Virus record (IMG/VR): IMGVR_UViG_3300024518_003115
Coordinates: 1-26,581 of that record
DNA: 26,581 bases
Reading direction: 5' to 3' (one strand)
Origin: a virus
Shown: piece after piece, positions 5,418-13,283 of the stretch
How positions within the stretch are numbered: the first letter of the stretch is position 1
Layout: each line of letters begins with the position of its first letter
Notes under the pieces: model-generated
What the model saw: only the letters and a program-made list of their open reading frames with translations
Database searches by the model: none
What the model was told of the DNA's origin: nothing
Translations under genes and position numbers: made by a program

Positions 5418-5984
5418 ATGAAATCACAGGAAATCATAGCTTTGCACTTAGCTCAGGGTCTCGACGCTGAAACTTTGGCGCAGTATTATAGACAACCTCT
5501 GGCTTCTGTGAAACTTATGTTAGAAGCTGCTGCGGTTAAAAACCCTGGCAAATTTAAACAAGCTGGTTCATCTTATTACATCCCTCCATCCTCTAGTGAA
5601 GGACTCTCTACAGAAGTTAAAAGATATGATCCGCAGAGTTTAGAGCTTAGCGAAGTTGAGCAATGTGAGAAAAAAGTGGCTATGTTTAAAATCATAGAAA
5701 CTATTGCACATGATACTTTGGATGAAAACAAGCATGTGGCTTTCCGAGCCGCCAAATTTTGTCTTGAAGAACTCAACGGGCGCAATGAGAGAAAACTTGC
5801 GAGCACCGGAAAATTGGCGGCTAATACTTTACTTGCTTTGGAAGTTGGCAAACTCAACGCTGCGATGTCGAAAGCGGCTAAAGACAGAGGTGCATTACTA
5901 GATGCTCCGATTTTAGATATAACTCCTTCTCTTCCTGCAGCTAAAAGTGAATCTAAACCTTTAAAAGAACTGGTTGAAGTTTAA
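5418..5984 (+). CDS. Probable terminase small subunit
   Basis: A 188-residue protein whose first 45 residues look like a helix-turn-helix (QEIIALHLAQGLDAETLAQYY followed by PLASVKLMLEAA), with a helical middle (residues 80-150) and a Pro/Ser/Lys-rich disordered tail. Small terminase subunits recognise the packaging site through such an N-terminal DNA-binding domain and oligomerise through a helical core. The strongest evidence is position: its stop is one base before the ATG of the large terminase gene. The N-terminal HTH could also fit a transcription regulator, so the call rests mainly on synteny. Confidence 0.6.
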   Translation: MKSQEIIALHLAQGLDAETLAQYYRQPLASVKLMLEAAAVKNPGKFKQAGSSYYIPPSSSEGLSTEVKRYDPQSLELSEVEQCEKKVAMFKIIETIAHDTLDENKHVAFRAAKFCLEELNGRNERKLASTGKLAANTLLALEVGKLNAAMSKAAKDRGALLDAPILDITPSLPAAKSESKPLKELVEV

Positions 5985-5985
5985 G

Positions 5986-7719
5986 ATGATTTCTCCTCAA
6001 TTACAGAAACCCACTATACCTAAAAACCCCAAGCTATCCAGCTCTGGGGCTTCTAGTTCTTCTCCTGATCTTATAGTATCCAAAAATTATGTTGCATTTG
6101 ATCAATTTGCTTCTCCGCTTGAAATGCTCTATGTGATTGATGAAAACTTTATTAATGGTAAAATATCTCTTTATCCTTGGCAAAAACATGCTCTTGTTCT
6201 TATAGCACAGGATTACAATGCAGAAGCTCCTCTCAAATATGTAATCCCAGCCGTAAACGGTAGCGGCAAAGATTATATTGTAATCGCCGCCACCGCAATG
6301 TGGCTCACACTTCGCAAAATCCGGCATCTTACAGTCATCACCTCTGCTAGTGGAAATCAGCTTTCTAGTCAAACTGAAACATATATTAGAAATTTAGCAT
6401 CTAAAGCTAACGATACTTTACTTCAGAATATGTTCAAAGTAAATCAACGTAACATAACTTGCTCGGCTACTGGTTCGCAGGTTCGTTTATTTGCTACTGA
6501 TGAACCTGGTAAAGCTGAAGGATATCATCCTATGGATTTTGGTGCTGAGATGTGTATTATACCTAATGAAGCCAAATCTATTCCAGAAGATATCTTTAAA
6601 GCTCTTAATAGATGCACAGGATTCTCACGCTGGATTGAAGTTTCCTCGCCCGGCAAACCTGCTGGGCATTTCTATAATATAGCAAAGATGGCAAAAGATT
6701 TAAAATCTTTCAAGTCTATTCGAGAAGCTTCTACATATCAAGGTGGTTGGATTAAATCTGTTATAACTGTTGATGACTGCCCGCATATCTCTCGCTCCCA
6801 AATGCAAGAAGATTTTATTCTCTATGGAGAGCATTCCTCATATTGCAGATCAAAATATAGGGCTGAGTTTACAACAGAAGATGAACTTGTTGTTATTGAG
6901 TTTGATAAACTTGTAGATTGCTATGAGAATCCTCCTGCTGAAAATCTTACCTTTGCTCCACTTCGCGCCGGAATGGATCTAGGTTTTGGTGGAGATAAAT
7001 CAGAGCTTTCGGTCTGGGAAGGCAATAAGCAAATTGGCATAGAGTCTTGGCGTATTAAAGACACAGTGCAGCAAGTTGAGTTTATAATAGAACTCCTTGC
7101 TACAAAATATCCTCTTCTTAAAGCAGAGAATGTAAATACAGATGATGGCAACGCAGGTAAAGCGGTCATAGATATGTTGCATAATAAAGGATTTTTGGTT
7201 AATAGGGTCTTAAATCAATCTATTCCGATAAACAGGAAAGCTTACGCTAATCGTGGAGCCGAAATGTATTTCTCGCTTGCAGCCCTTATTAACCAAAAAC
7301 TTTTAGTATTTATTCAAGACGAAACACAAAGAGATCAGCTTTCATTCCGGCATTGGAAACAATCTGCAATGAATGGCAAGATAGTTTTAAGATCCAAAGC
7401 AGATGAAAAAGCTTTAGGGATATCTTCACCGGATCGCGGAGATGCTTGCGTGCTGGCGAATAAAGGACTCCAGCCTCAAATGATGGGTGGGTTTGGTTCT
7501 GATAGATTAGCAAAAGATCTTAAAAATAATAAGAAATCTATCTTAAATCAAGGCACAACATCCTCAAATAAGCTAGTTGCTATGATGGAGCGAAGGCAGA
7601 ATGCTACATGGGAAGCTTTACAAGATGAGCATGATAGAAAACATTCTTCTGAATCTTCTAGTAAAAGAAGAGCAACAGGACTTTGTGTTTCTAATGCTCG
7701 AAGAATATTTGATTATTAA
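5986..7719 (+). CDS. Terminase large subunit (packaging ATPase/nuclease)
   Basis: This 577-residue protein is the motor that drives DNA into the prohead and cuts it. The ATPase part has a Walker A-like AVNGSGKD (residues 89-96), a Walker B-like hydrophobic stretch ending in PNEAKSIPEDIF (193-204), and the coupling segment SSPG (220-223). The nuclease part has the RNase H-like acidic set: GMDLGFGGDKS (D331), NTDDGNAG (D386/D387) and SPDRGDA (D483/D486). The usual Walker B Asp appears to be Asn194, followed by the catalytic Glu195. A TTG start at 5974 would add four residues but overlaps the previous gene; ATG 5986, one base after that gene's stop, is preferred. Confidence 0.92.
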   Translation: MISPQLQKPTIPKNPKLSSSGASSSSPDLIVSKNYVAFDQFASPLEMLYVIDENFINGKISLYPWQKHALVLIAQDYNAEAPLKYVIPAVNGSGKDYIVIAATAMWLTLRKIRHLTVITSASGNQLSSQTETYIRNLASKANDTLLQNMFKVNQRNITCSATGSQVRLFATDEPGKAEGYHPMDFGAEMCIIPNEAKSIPEDIFKALNRCTGFSRWIEVSSPGKPAGHFYNIAKMAKDLKSFKSIREASTYQGGWIKSVITVDDCPHISRSQMQEDFILYGEHSSYCRSKYRAEFTTEDELVVIEFDKLVDCYENPPAENLTFAPLRAGMDLGFGGDKSELSVWEGNKQIGIESWRIKDTVQQVEFIIELLATKYPLLKAENVNTDDGNAGKAVIDMLHNKGFLVNRVLNQSIPINRKAYANRGAEMYFSLAALINQKLLVFIQDETQRDQLSFRHWKQSAMNGKIVLRSKADEKALGISSPDRGDACVLANKGLQPQMMGGFGSDRLAKDLKNNKKSILNQGTTSSNKLVAMMERRQNATWEALQDEHDRKHSSESSSKRRATGLCVSNARRIFDY

Positions 7720-7794
7720 AAAAAATTTTGATTATTAAAATATTTTATAAAACTCGTCCGAAGGGCGCGTAAGGTAGAAGATAAAATATTTTAT

Positions 7795-7874
7795 GGCTTT
7801 GTGTAGTGTAATAGGTAGCACGTGGGTCCACAAGATCTTTATAAAGTATAGGTTCGAATCCTATCACTTAGCCA
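7795..7874 (+). tRNA. tRNA-like gene, isotype not assignable
   Basis: The D arm (GTGT 7806-7809, loop AATAGGTA, GCAC 7818-7821) and the T arm (ATAGG, loop TTCGAAT at 7853-7859, CCTAT) are canonical, and the ends pair as GGCTTTGTG with CACTTAGCC with two central U-U mismatches. The T stem abuts the acceptor strand and two bases separate the acceptor from the D stem, as in tRNA. The 26 bases between the D and T arms (7822-7847) do not give a standard 5-bp stem with a 7-base loop and U33, so no anticodon can be read. It may be a degenerate tRNA, one with an unusual anticodon arm, or a tRNA mimic. It sits just after the large terminase gene. Confidence 0.55.
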
Positions 7875-7891
7875 ATTTTTAAAAAATTTAT

Positions 7892-7963
7892 GATAGCTAG
7901 CAGTGTTAGGGCACATTCCACAATAAAGCGGGGAGGAGTAAGATCGTTTCTTGCCTAGCTATC
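7892..7963 (+). ncRNA. Second cloverleaf-like RNA element
   Basis: A perfect 9-bp closing stem (GATAGCTAG 7892-7900 with CTAGCTATC 7955-7963) encloses a D-arm-like hairpin (GTGT 7903-7906 with GCAC 7911-7914) two bases in, and a 5-bp stem with a 7-base loop (GTAAG 7938-7942 with CTTGC 7950-7954) that abuts the closing stem exactly as a T arm does. The middle arm is weak (TTCC 7916-7919 with GGGA 7931-7934). There is no TTCGA and no CCA. TTTTT follows five bases later, so it may also end transcripts. It is probably a tRNA-like or other structured RNA. Confidence 0.4.
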
Positions 7964-8003
7964 GCCGGTTTTTAACTTATAACCCTTAAATTAATATAAA
8001 ATT

Positions 8004-8198
8004 ATGGCAAAAACATCCATTTTACCGAAATCAACTTCAAAAGGGGCTGGCACTCCTGCTAGCCCCAAAATCACAATTACTCCGCTGGCATCTTCTGGGG
8101 AGCCTGCTATAGGACTTAATTCTGCAAATGATTATAGTCTTCCTGCTAAGCAAATTCCAACCGATCCTCGCACCGGCCTTGCCCCTAAGAAAGCTTGA
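8004..8198 (+). CDS. Small Pro/Ser/Lys-rich protein (64 aa)
   Basis: A 64-residue, low-complexity, basic protein rich in Pro, Ser, Lys and Ala (SKGAGTPASPKITITPLASS in the first half, TDPRTGLAPKKA at the end). It is predicted to be disordered. Small genes of this kind often sit between terminase and portal in podovirus-like genomes, but I recognise no family. The start has the leader AATATAAAATT, A/T-rich without a Shine-Dalgarno, as at neighbouring genes. The 5' coding region contains a GGGGCT/AGCCCC hairpin. Confidence 0.55.
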   Translation: MAKTSILPKSTSKGAGTPASPKITITPLASSGEPAIGLNSANDYSLPAKQIPTDPRTGLAPKKA

Positions 8199-8234
8199 CC
8201 GAAATGCAAAAAGCGTAGGCGTGCTCCTAGGCGT

Positions 8235-8334
8235 TCTTAAACTTTACAAGCTGGCATTCTTTTGAAGCTAAAACATTTAAATCCCTCCTCCGGTATTGGT
8301 TTTGATTTTAAATTTATGCCAGTCTTAAACTTTA
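8235..8334 (+). repeat. Direct and inverted repeats before the portal gene
   Basis: TCTTAAACTTTA occurs at 8235-8246 and 8323-8334, and CTGGCAT (8251-8257) is inverted as ATGCCAG (8316-8322). Together they would form a long-range 7-bp stem in the 155-base gap between the 64-residue gene and the portal gene. The role is unknown; a processing or regulatory structure is possible. Confidence 0.5.
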
Positions 8335-8353
8335 TTTTTTAAATTATAATAAA

Positions 8354-10114
8354 ATGCCTCCTTCTTCTTCATATTCTGTAAATACTACGGACTCCGAAAA
8401 TCCTAACTCCACTTCTTATCAGACGCGCGGTGAGGCAATTCGGCGGCTTTATGATAACTGGTCCAGCGAAAGATCAGAAACAACCCGGCGTCGTCTTATT
8501 CGTCGTATAGATGTGGATAATGAAGTTCTTCGTAGGCGCGGAGATATAGCAGCAGATGAATCTTTCGTTGCCATTCGTCTTATAGATTCTAACATCAGCA
8601 AGGAGAAACCAACATTCGTAAATTACTTACGCAACTCACATCGGCAAGCAGTTTTCTCCCCTATCGACGGCGTTTACGATGGTGTGGAACTACTAGAGCA
8701 ATTTTACACCCGTGGCATGAGTTACATGCGCTGGGAAATACCTCACATCAAAGCACAAGATGGTGCGAGCGTTCACGGTTGGGATGCAGTGGAATTAAAG
8801 TTTGACAAATCCGTTCCATTCCATATTAGGGCAGAGCATGTAGGGCATGATAAGCTTTGGTTTAATTTAGATGTTGAAGATATCCAAGATGCAGCATATA
8901 TTGGAAGGGATCTTGTTATATCCAAACGCAAACTTAAAGACTGGGTAACTTCTTTTGGGTTTAATAAAGAACAAGTTGATTTCATATTAGATAAAGATTC
9001 TAACTCAAATCGAGAGCAACATGCTACGGTTATTATCTCTAAGGTATGGTTTCGTAATAAAGATAATGAAGTAATGGTAGGGTATTGGCATAGAGATGCT
9101 CAAGATTGGCTTAAATCTCCTTCGCTTGCTCATGTTGGTTTAGTAAAAGAAAATGGTTCTCCTGAAGCTATTACAAAATACCCTATTATATTACTCACAT
9201 ACACTGAAAGTGAAGAACCTGAAATCGTTTCTACATTAGGTAGAGTTTGGTTAGATCGTTATAAACAAGAAGCGGTTTGTACTTTATGGAGTACTGCTGT
9301 TACTGGAGCAACTCGTTCTGCAAATCTCTACGCCAGCCCCAATAATGCTAGTGATCAACCTATTGCTCCCCTTCAAGGTCTTCAGCTTGAAGGTAACACA
9401 ATGTATAATCAACCTATAAACTTTCATACTCCGCCCGCTCCTTCTCCGCAGCTTGTAGATTTTGCATCTAAGCTTGAAACACAAAATGATCAAGAAATAG
9501 GGCAAGTTAACTTTGCTGTTAATAATAGAAAAGACTCTGAGAAAACTGCAACAGAAATAAAATCTGCTGAGTCTTCTCAAACACAACTTTCCTCTGTTCA
9601 ACTTGTGTTCTTTGCAAATTATTTGCGTGAGTTTCATAACAGTTGTTGGGTTATTATAAATTCTAGAATCAATGCAAAGCTTATAGACAATGTTCCCGAA
9701 AGTATCTTACCCATAATCAATAAGCCTTTCCTAATACAACCGAGCGGCGACATTGATGTTATTAAACGAGATCAATTAGAGCAGCAACGCAGACAGGATT
9801 GGCCTGTTGTAGCAAACACTCCTATAGCGATTCCTTTCCTTATAGATATACTTAAAGTATCTTATCCTAATGACTGGCAAAGATATGCTCAAGTAATGCA
9901 ACAAGCTCAACAGCAACAAGCTGCTCAAGCCCAACAACAAAATGAAGCTAAGACAATTATAGCAGCTCAATCTAATCTCTTAGATGCAACTGTAGATGCT
10001 GATGATCTTAAAGGTGTTCCTAATCTAAATAATCAACTTCAAAAAGTTAAGAAAGTTGCTGAAAACTTTTTAAATCCACCACAACAAAATCAACCACAAA
10101 CACCGCAAGGATAA
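8354..10114 (+). CDS. Portal protein
   Basis: This 586-residue protein is the likely dodecameric portal through which DNA is packaged and to which the tail attaches. Support comes from its place between terminase and scaffold/capsid genes, its usual portal length, and its composition: a basic helical N-terminus (TRRRLIRRIDVDNEVLRRRG, about 44-63), an alpha/beta middle, a helical stretch with TATEIKSAESSQTQLSSVQL (about 414-433) typical of podovirus-like portals, and a Gln-rich C-terminal tail (QQAQQQQAAQAQQQ, 536-549). No exact family signature was matched by eye. The start at ATG 8354 has an A/T-rich leader. The next gene begins six bases after its stop. Confidence 0.75.
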   Translation: MPPSSSYSVNTTDSENPNSTSYQTRGEAIRRLYDNWSSERSETTRRRLIRRIDVDNEVLRRRGDIAADESFVAIRLIDSNISKEKPTFVNYLRNSHRQAVFSPIDGVYDGVELLEQFYTRGMSYMRWEIPHIKAQDGASVHGWDAVELKFDKSVPFHIRAEHVGHDKLWFNLDVEDIQDAAYIGRDLVISKRKLKDWVTSFGFNKEQVDFILDKDSNSNREQHATVIISKVWFRNKDNEVMVGYWHRDAQDWLKSPSLAHVGLVKENGSPEAITKYPIILLTYTESEEPEIVSTLGRVWLDRYKQEAVCTLWSTAVTGATRSANLYASPNNASDQPIAPLQGLQLEGNTMYNQPINFHTPPAPSPQLVDFASKLETQNDQEIGQVNFAVNNRKDSEKTATEIKSAESSQTQLSSVQLVFFANYLREFHNSCWVIINSRINAKLIDNVPESILPIINKPFLIQPSGDIDVIKRDQLEQQRRQDWPVVANTPIAIPFLIDILKVSYPNDWQRYAQVMQQAQQQQAAQAQQQNEAKTIIAAQSNLLDATVDADDLKGVPNLNNQLQKVKKVAENFLNPPQQNQPQTPQG

Positions 10115-10119
10115 AAACT

Positions 10120-10467
10120 ATGAAAACAACATTAGAGATAATGGAAAAAGCTTACGCTGGCGATTATATTTCTTCGCCGGAAAAAGATCCTATAAAAGAT
10201 CCAGATATAGATACAGACATAGATCAACCTCTTGAAGATCCTGTTACTCATGAGAAGAGTTATAAAATCTGGAACTCTCACCCTAACACTGTTTTATTCA
10301 CTCAATTTTTGCAAAATCTTGCTGATCTTCATCAAGTTGCATTAGAAACGACAACTAACCCTAACGTGGCTTATCTAGCAGGTAAGCATGTTGCATTAAT
10401 AAAAAGGATACAACACTATGCCGCAACCGGAACCGATATCTACACTGCCACCAACCCAAGAAGCTAA
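10120..10467 (+). CDS. Hypothetical protein between portal and scaffold (115 aa)
   Basis: A 115-residue protein with an acidic, Asp/Pro-rich N-terminal third (KDPIKDPDIDTDIDQPLEDP, residues 22-41) and a helical C-terminal part (LFTQFLQNLADLHQVALETT, and AGKHVALIKRIQHYAA). It begins five bases after the portal stop, and its last 50 bases overlap the scaffold gene in another frame, so expression of the three is probably coupled. It has no membrane span or signal peptide. It may be a small head-assembly or portal-associated protein; no family is recognised. Confidence 0.65.
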   Translation: MKTTLEIMEKAYAGDYISSPEKDPIKDPDIDTDIDQPLEDPVTHEKSYKIWNSHPNTVLFTQFLQNLADLHQVALETTTNPNVAYLAGKHVALIKRIQHYAATGTDIYTATNPRS

Positions 10468-11614
10468 TCCGCAAGATCAGCAACTTGTAGTTGAGCCACC
10501 GCCTATACAATCTGCCGCTCCTGAATTATATGATGATGATGCTCAAATGCTTTCGTTGGATGATTTCAATATGTCAGATGAAGACTTGGTTGAAAAAGAG
10601 AAAGAATCTACAGCAACCATCACTGAGTCGGAAGGAGAAGAAACTCCTAGCACAACAGAAGTTCCTATTGAAAAAGAAGAAGTTCCTAGCACAGATGAAC
10701 CCGCCCCAGCCGTTGCAGAGACCACACCCGCCGCAGATGCCAAGCCAGATACAACACCCGCCGAGCCCGTAGTAGAGAGTGCTCTTGAAGCAACTCTCGC
10801 TGACATATTTAAAAGTTCTCCTACAACAGAACCACTAAAACCCGACCAGCGTAATTTTGAAGGTTTGGCAGAAGAAGAGAAAGTGCTCTTCAAACAAATG
10901 TCAAATGATGCTTATAATAAGCTATATCCTGAAATACTTCAGCTTCGGCAACAAGCACAAAATGCTACAGTTTATAATAACCCTGAATCTTATAAATTAA
11001 CTCCAGAATATAATCAAGCAGTTGATGAATTTTCTCGTTTAGATACTTATACTCAACATCTCGAAGGTCAGCTTATGCGGCCCGATAATCGTTTTGTGCC
11101 TATAAATCAAGATGCTAATGGCAATCCGGTTGCTGGTGCTGAAGTAGAAATTACAGAGCAAGATAGAATGCAGGTCCGGCAAACTATAGAACAACTTAAA
11201 AACCAACAGAATCAATACCTAACTTCTGTTGATAATATTAAATCTCAATTCCAAACACAACACTCTCAACGCAAGAATCAAGTCATGGGTTTGCTTTCTA
11301 AGTTTGATTCTGAATCTTTACGACAAGATACTCCTGAATATCAATCTGTTAATAAATACTTAAGTGAGATGGGTTTAAATAAAGATATTCTAGCCCCTAT
11401 CGTAGGTGTATATCATAATAAATTAGTTGCTACTTTACGTGAGAATGTTGCTCTTAAGCAAAAGATGTCTTCTACTAGTAGTTTAGATGCTGAGCAAAAT
11501 GCTGCCGGACCTACTAAAGCACAATCAGGTGGAGATCAAAATTCTGTTGCTTCTGGTCCTGGTAATAATGAAGATTACACAGCCGCCGACATGGCAACAA
11601 ATCTCGCAATCTAG
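10418..11614 (+). CDS. Probable scaffolding protein
   Basis: A 398-residue acidic protein placed immediately before the major capsid gene. Residues 1-130 are low-complexity, rich in Glu, Pro, Thr and Ala, and predicted disordered. Residues about 140-370 are helical with many Gln (for example QVRQTIEQLKNQQNQYL), as expected of an elongated scaffold. The C-terminus is Gly/Ala/Ser-rich. Scaffolds guide capsid assembly and then leave or are cleaved. The start at ATG 10418 overlaps the previous gene and has AAAGGA nine bases upstream. The call rests on composition and synteny rather than a recognised signature. Confidence 0.65.
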   Translation: MPQPEPISTLPPTQEANPQDQQLVVEPPPIQSAAPELYDDDAQMLSLDDFNMSDEDLVEKEKESTATITESEGEETPSTTEVPIEKEEVPSTDEPAPAVAETTPAADAKPDTTPAEPVVESALEATLADIFKSSPTTEPLKPDQRNFEGLAEEEKVLFKQMSNDAYNKLYPEILQLRQQAQNATVYNNPESYKLTPEYNQAVDEFSRLDTYTQHLEGQLMRPDNRFVPINQDANGNPVAGAEVEITEQDRMQVRQTIEQLKNQQNQYLTSVDNIKSQFQTQHSQRKNQVMGLLSKFDSESLRQDTPEYQSVNKYLSEMGLNKDILAPIVGVYHNKLVATLRENVALKQKMSSTSSLDAEQNAAGPTKAQSGGDQNSVASGPGNNEDYTAADMATNLAI

Positions 11615-11615
11615 C

Positions 11616-11669
11616 ATAAGAAATCGCCAGCTATCTTATCACTCGAAAACTGGCACATTTCTTGCTTAT
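11616..11669 (+). terminator. Imperfect hairpin between scaffold and capsid genes
   Basis: ATAAGAAAT and GCCAG (11616-11630) pair with CTGGC, ATTTCTT and TTAT (11650-11669), broken by small bulges. The right arm contains the whole -24/-12 promoter core. In transcripts coming from upstream it could act as a terminator or processing site just after the scaffold stop; TATAATCTTATT follows. Confidence 0.55.
11651..11666 (+). promoter_or_regulatory. Sigma-54-like -24/-12 promoter for the capsid gene
   Basis: TGGCACATTTCTTGCT is a full match to the sigma-54 consensus TGGCAC-N5-TTGCW, with GG (11652) and GC (11664) 12 bases apart. Transcription would begin near 11676, giving a leader of about 215 bases before the capsid ATG. 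A second promoter here would raise capsid output above the rest of the operon. TATAAT at 11669-11674 is an alternative -10 but without a good -35. Confidence 0.55.
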
Positions 11670-11751
11670 ATAATCTTATTAATCACTTAGAGTTTTTTCT
11701 AATGTTTTTAATGTTTGTTTTCATCGAACAAAGCTTCTAACATCCGATCAA

Positions 11752-11896
11752 GGGCATGATCGTTTAACTATTGCTTCTTATTATTTGGTAGGGCAGCCAG
11801 TGTGCATGTGGAATTGTGAGTTTTAATAGTCCTCATGGTGGATTTCACAAAAACCTAATCCATAATAATATTACAGAAAGATAAACGATCATGCCC
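11752..11896 (+). promoter_or_regulatory. Long-range 15-bp inverted repeat covering the capsid start codon
   Basis: GGGCATGATCGTTTA (11752-11766) is the exact reverse complement of TAAACGATCATGCCC (11882-11896), and the second arm contains the capsid ATG at 11891-11893. In mRNA the two arms would pair across 115 bases and hide the start. Smaller hairpins such as GGATT/AATCC lie inside. This looks like translational control of the major capsid protein, or a site bound by a dimeric protein. Confidence 0.6.
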
Positions 11897-13264
11897 GTTC
11901 AAACTGATCTCCCCAGGATTCAGAATCAGGAATGGAGTAATATTCAAGCAAATGATCTTTACCGGAAACTTCCGTTCTGGATTGCTGCTAATAACTCTAA
12001 AATGATGACCAAGTATTCTACTTGGCAAAAACTCACAGGAACACTTGCTTGGAAACCCAAACAAGGAACACAAGTTAAAGGTGTTCGTGCTGAACCTACC
12101 CCCGTCGTAAGACAATTCCTTCATCCTAATCGAATTACAACCACTCCTGTTAAAGATGTGTTTGAGGTTCGAGAAACTGAAGAGGATGAGTTCCTCTATC
12201 GTCAGAACTTTGAGTCTAAAGCTATTCACTTTCTGGATAGTTTTGAAGCATGGCGTGATGATCAAGTTGGTTTCGCTCTAAAAGATATCTCTGCACAAAT
12301 TGCTTGTGCTCAAGATCTTTTTATTCGCTCTCACATGTGGTATAAATCACCTGCTGTTATGTTTGCAGGTTCTGATGGATCTATTGCTAGTGCTTCTGAA
12401 TATGAGATTGATGTTCCTGTTAATTTAGGTAATGCTGCAAATACTGTAGCTGGATCTAAAAACAATGATTGGCTTGGAACTAATCTTCCTGGTGTTAAAT
12501 CTAATCTCTCTCTTCGCACTGTTATGCGAGCACTTGCTATCATCTCAGAAGATGTTCAAGCTCCTCCTTACGAATCTACTGCTATGATCCCTGTTGAAGA
12601 TGAAGGTCTTAAAGGATTGTATTGTTTGATTGGTTCTACTGAAGCGCATTGTGCTTTATGGGATGATCCTGAGCTTCGCACTCGTATGAAATCAGATAAT
12701 GAAGATATCATTCATTCTGGTTGGGGTGGAAAAATTGGTGGTCTTACAAGATGGAAATTTGAACGTTATCCAATGCGTATTCAATACACTGCTGTTGCAG
12801 GTGGTTCTCCTACAATTGCATTCCCCGCTCCGCAAATTATAGCAGACGGTGGATATAATGACGGAGAAACTGTTCCTAATCCTGATTACACTAATCCTAA
12901 CGTAGCACAGTATGAAGTTGCATGGCTGATGGGTGCAGATTCTTATCGCACTCTTAAAGTTGGTCCTGCTCCTGCTGATTTCTCTGCTGCGGAGCGTGGT
13001 ACTATGTCTCAAGGTGCTTTCAAAGCTTTGCGATGGAATGGTGAAGTTCGAGTTACTAAAGACTTCTTAGTTGATTATGCTACACCTAATGGTGGAGTTG
13101 AAAAATCAACTAATATGTATGGTGACTTCTTGAAGCTTATCTCTGATGTTACGTTTGGTTCTCTTCCAATCAATCGTAGATATTGCTTGCCAATTATCTT
13201 CAAGCGAACACGAGTAGCGCAGACTGCTGCTTCTGCTTCTGGAGCTAACCAAACTTCAACATAA
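11891..13264 (+). CDS. Major capsid protein
   Basis: A 457-residue protein, the likely subunit of the head shell. The evidence is its position right after the scaffold gene, a typical HK97-fold capsid length, absence of signal peptide or membrane span, and a mixed alpha/beta composition rich in Trp and aromatic residues (for example QEWSNIQANDLYRKLPFWIAAN near the N-terminus). An N-terminal helical region is followed by an apparently globular core and a Ser/Ala/Thr-rich tail. It has its own upstream promoter candidate, a 215-base leader and an inverted repeat over the start codon, which suggests separate and strong regulation. No exact family signature was identified by eye. Confidence 0.75.
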   Translation: MPVQTDLPRIQNQEWSNIQANDLYRKLPFWIAANNSKMMTKYSTWQKLTGTLAWKPKQGTQVKGVRAEPTPVVRQFLHPNRITTTPVKDVFEVRETEEDEFLYRQNFESKAIHFLDSFEAWRDDQVGFALKDISAQIACAQDLFIRSHMWYKSPAVMFAGSDGSIASASEYEIDVPVNLGNAANTVAGSKNNDWLGTNLPGVKSNLSLRTVMRALAIISEDVQAPPYESTAMIPVEDEGLKGLYCLIGSTEAHCALWDDPELRTRMKSDNEDIIHSGWGGKIGGLTRWKFERYPMRIQYTAVAGGSPTIAFPAPQIIADGGYNDGETVPNPDYTNPNVAQYEVAWLMGADSYRTLKVGPAPADFSAAERGTMSQGAFKALRWNGEVRVTKDFLVDYATPNGGVEKSTNMYGDFLKLISDVTFGSLPINRRYCLPIIFKRTRVAQTAASASGANQTST

Positions 13265-13283
13265 TTTATATCATTATATCATT

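Noticed and set aside
5974-5985. TTG start extending the large terminase by four residues
   Set aside because: It overlaps the small-subunit gene and adds nothing recognisable; ATG 5986 right after the stop is more natural.
8250-8268. GCTGGCATTCTTTTGAAGC as a promoter of the same family
   Set aside because: The -12 GC is missing at the correct spacing.
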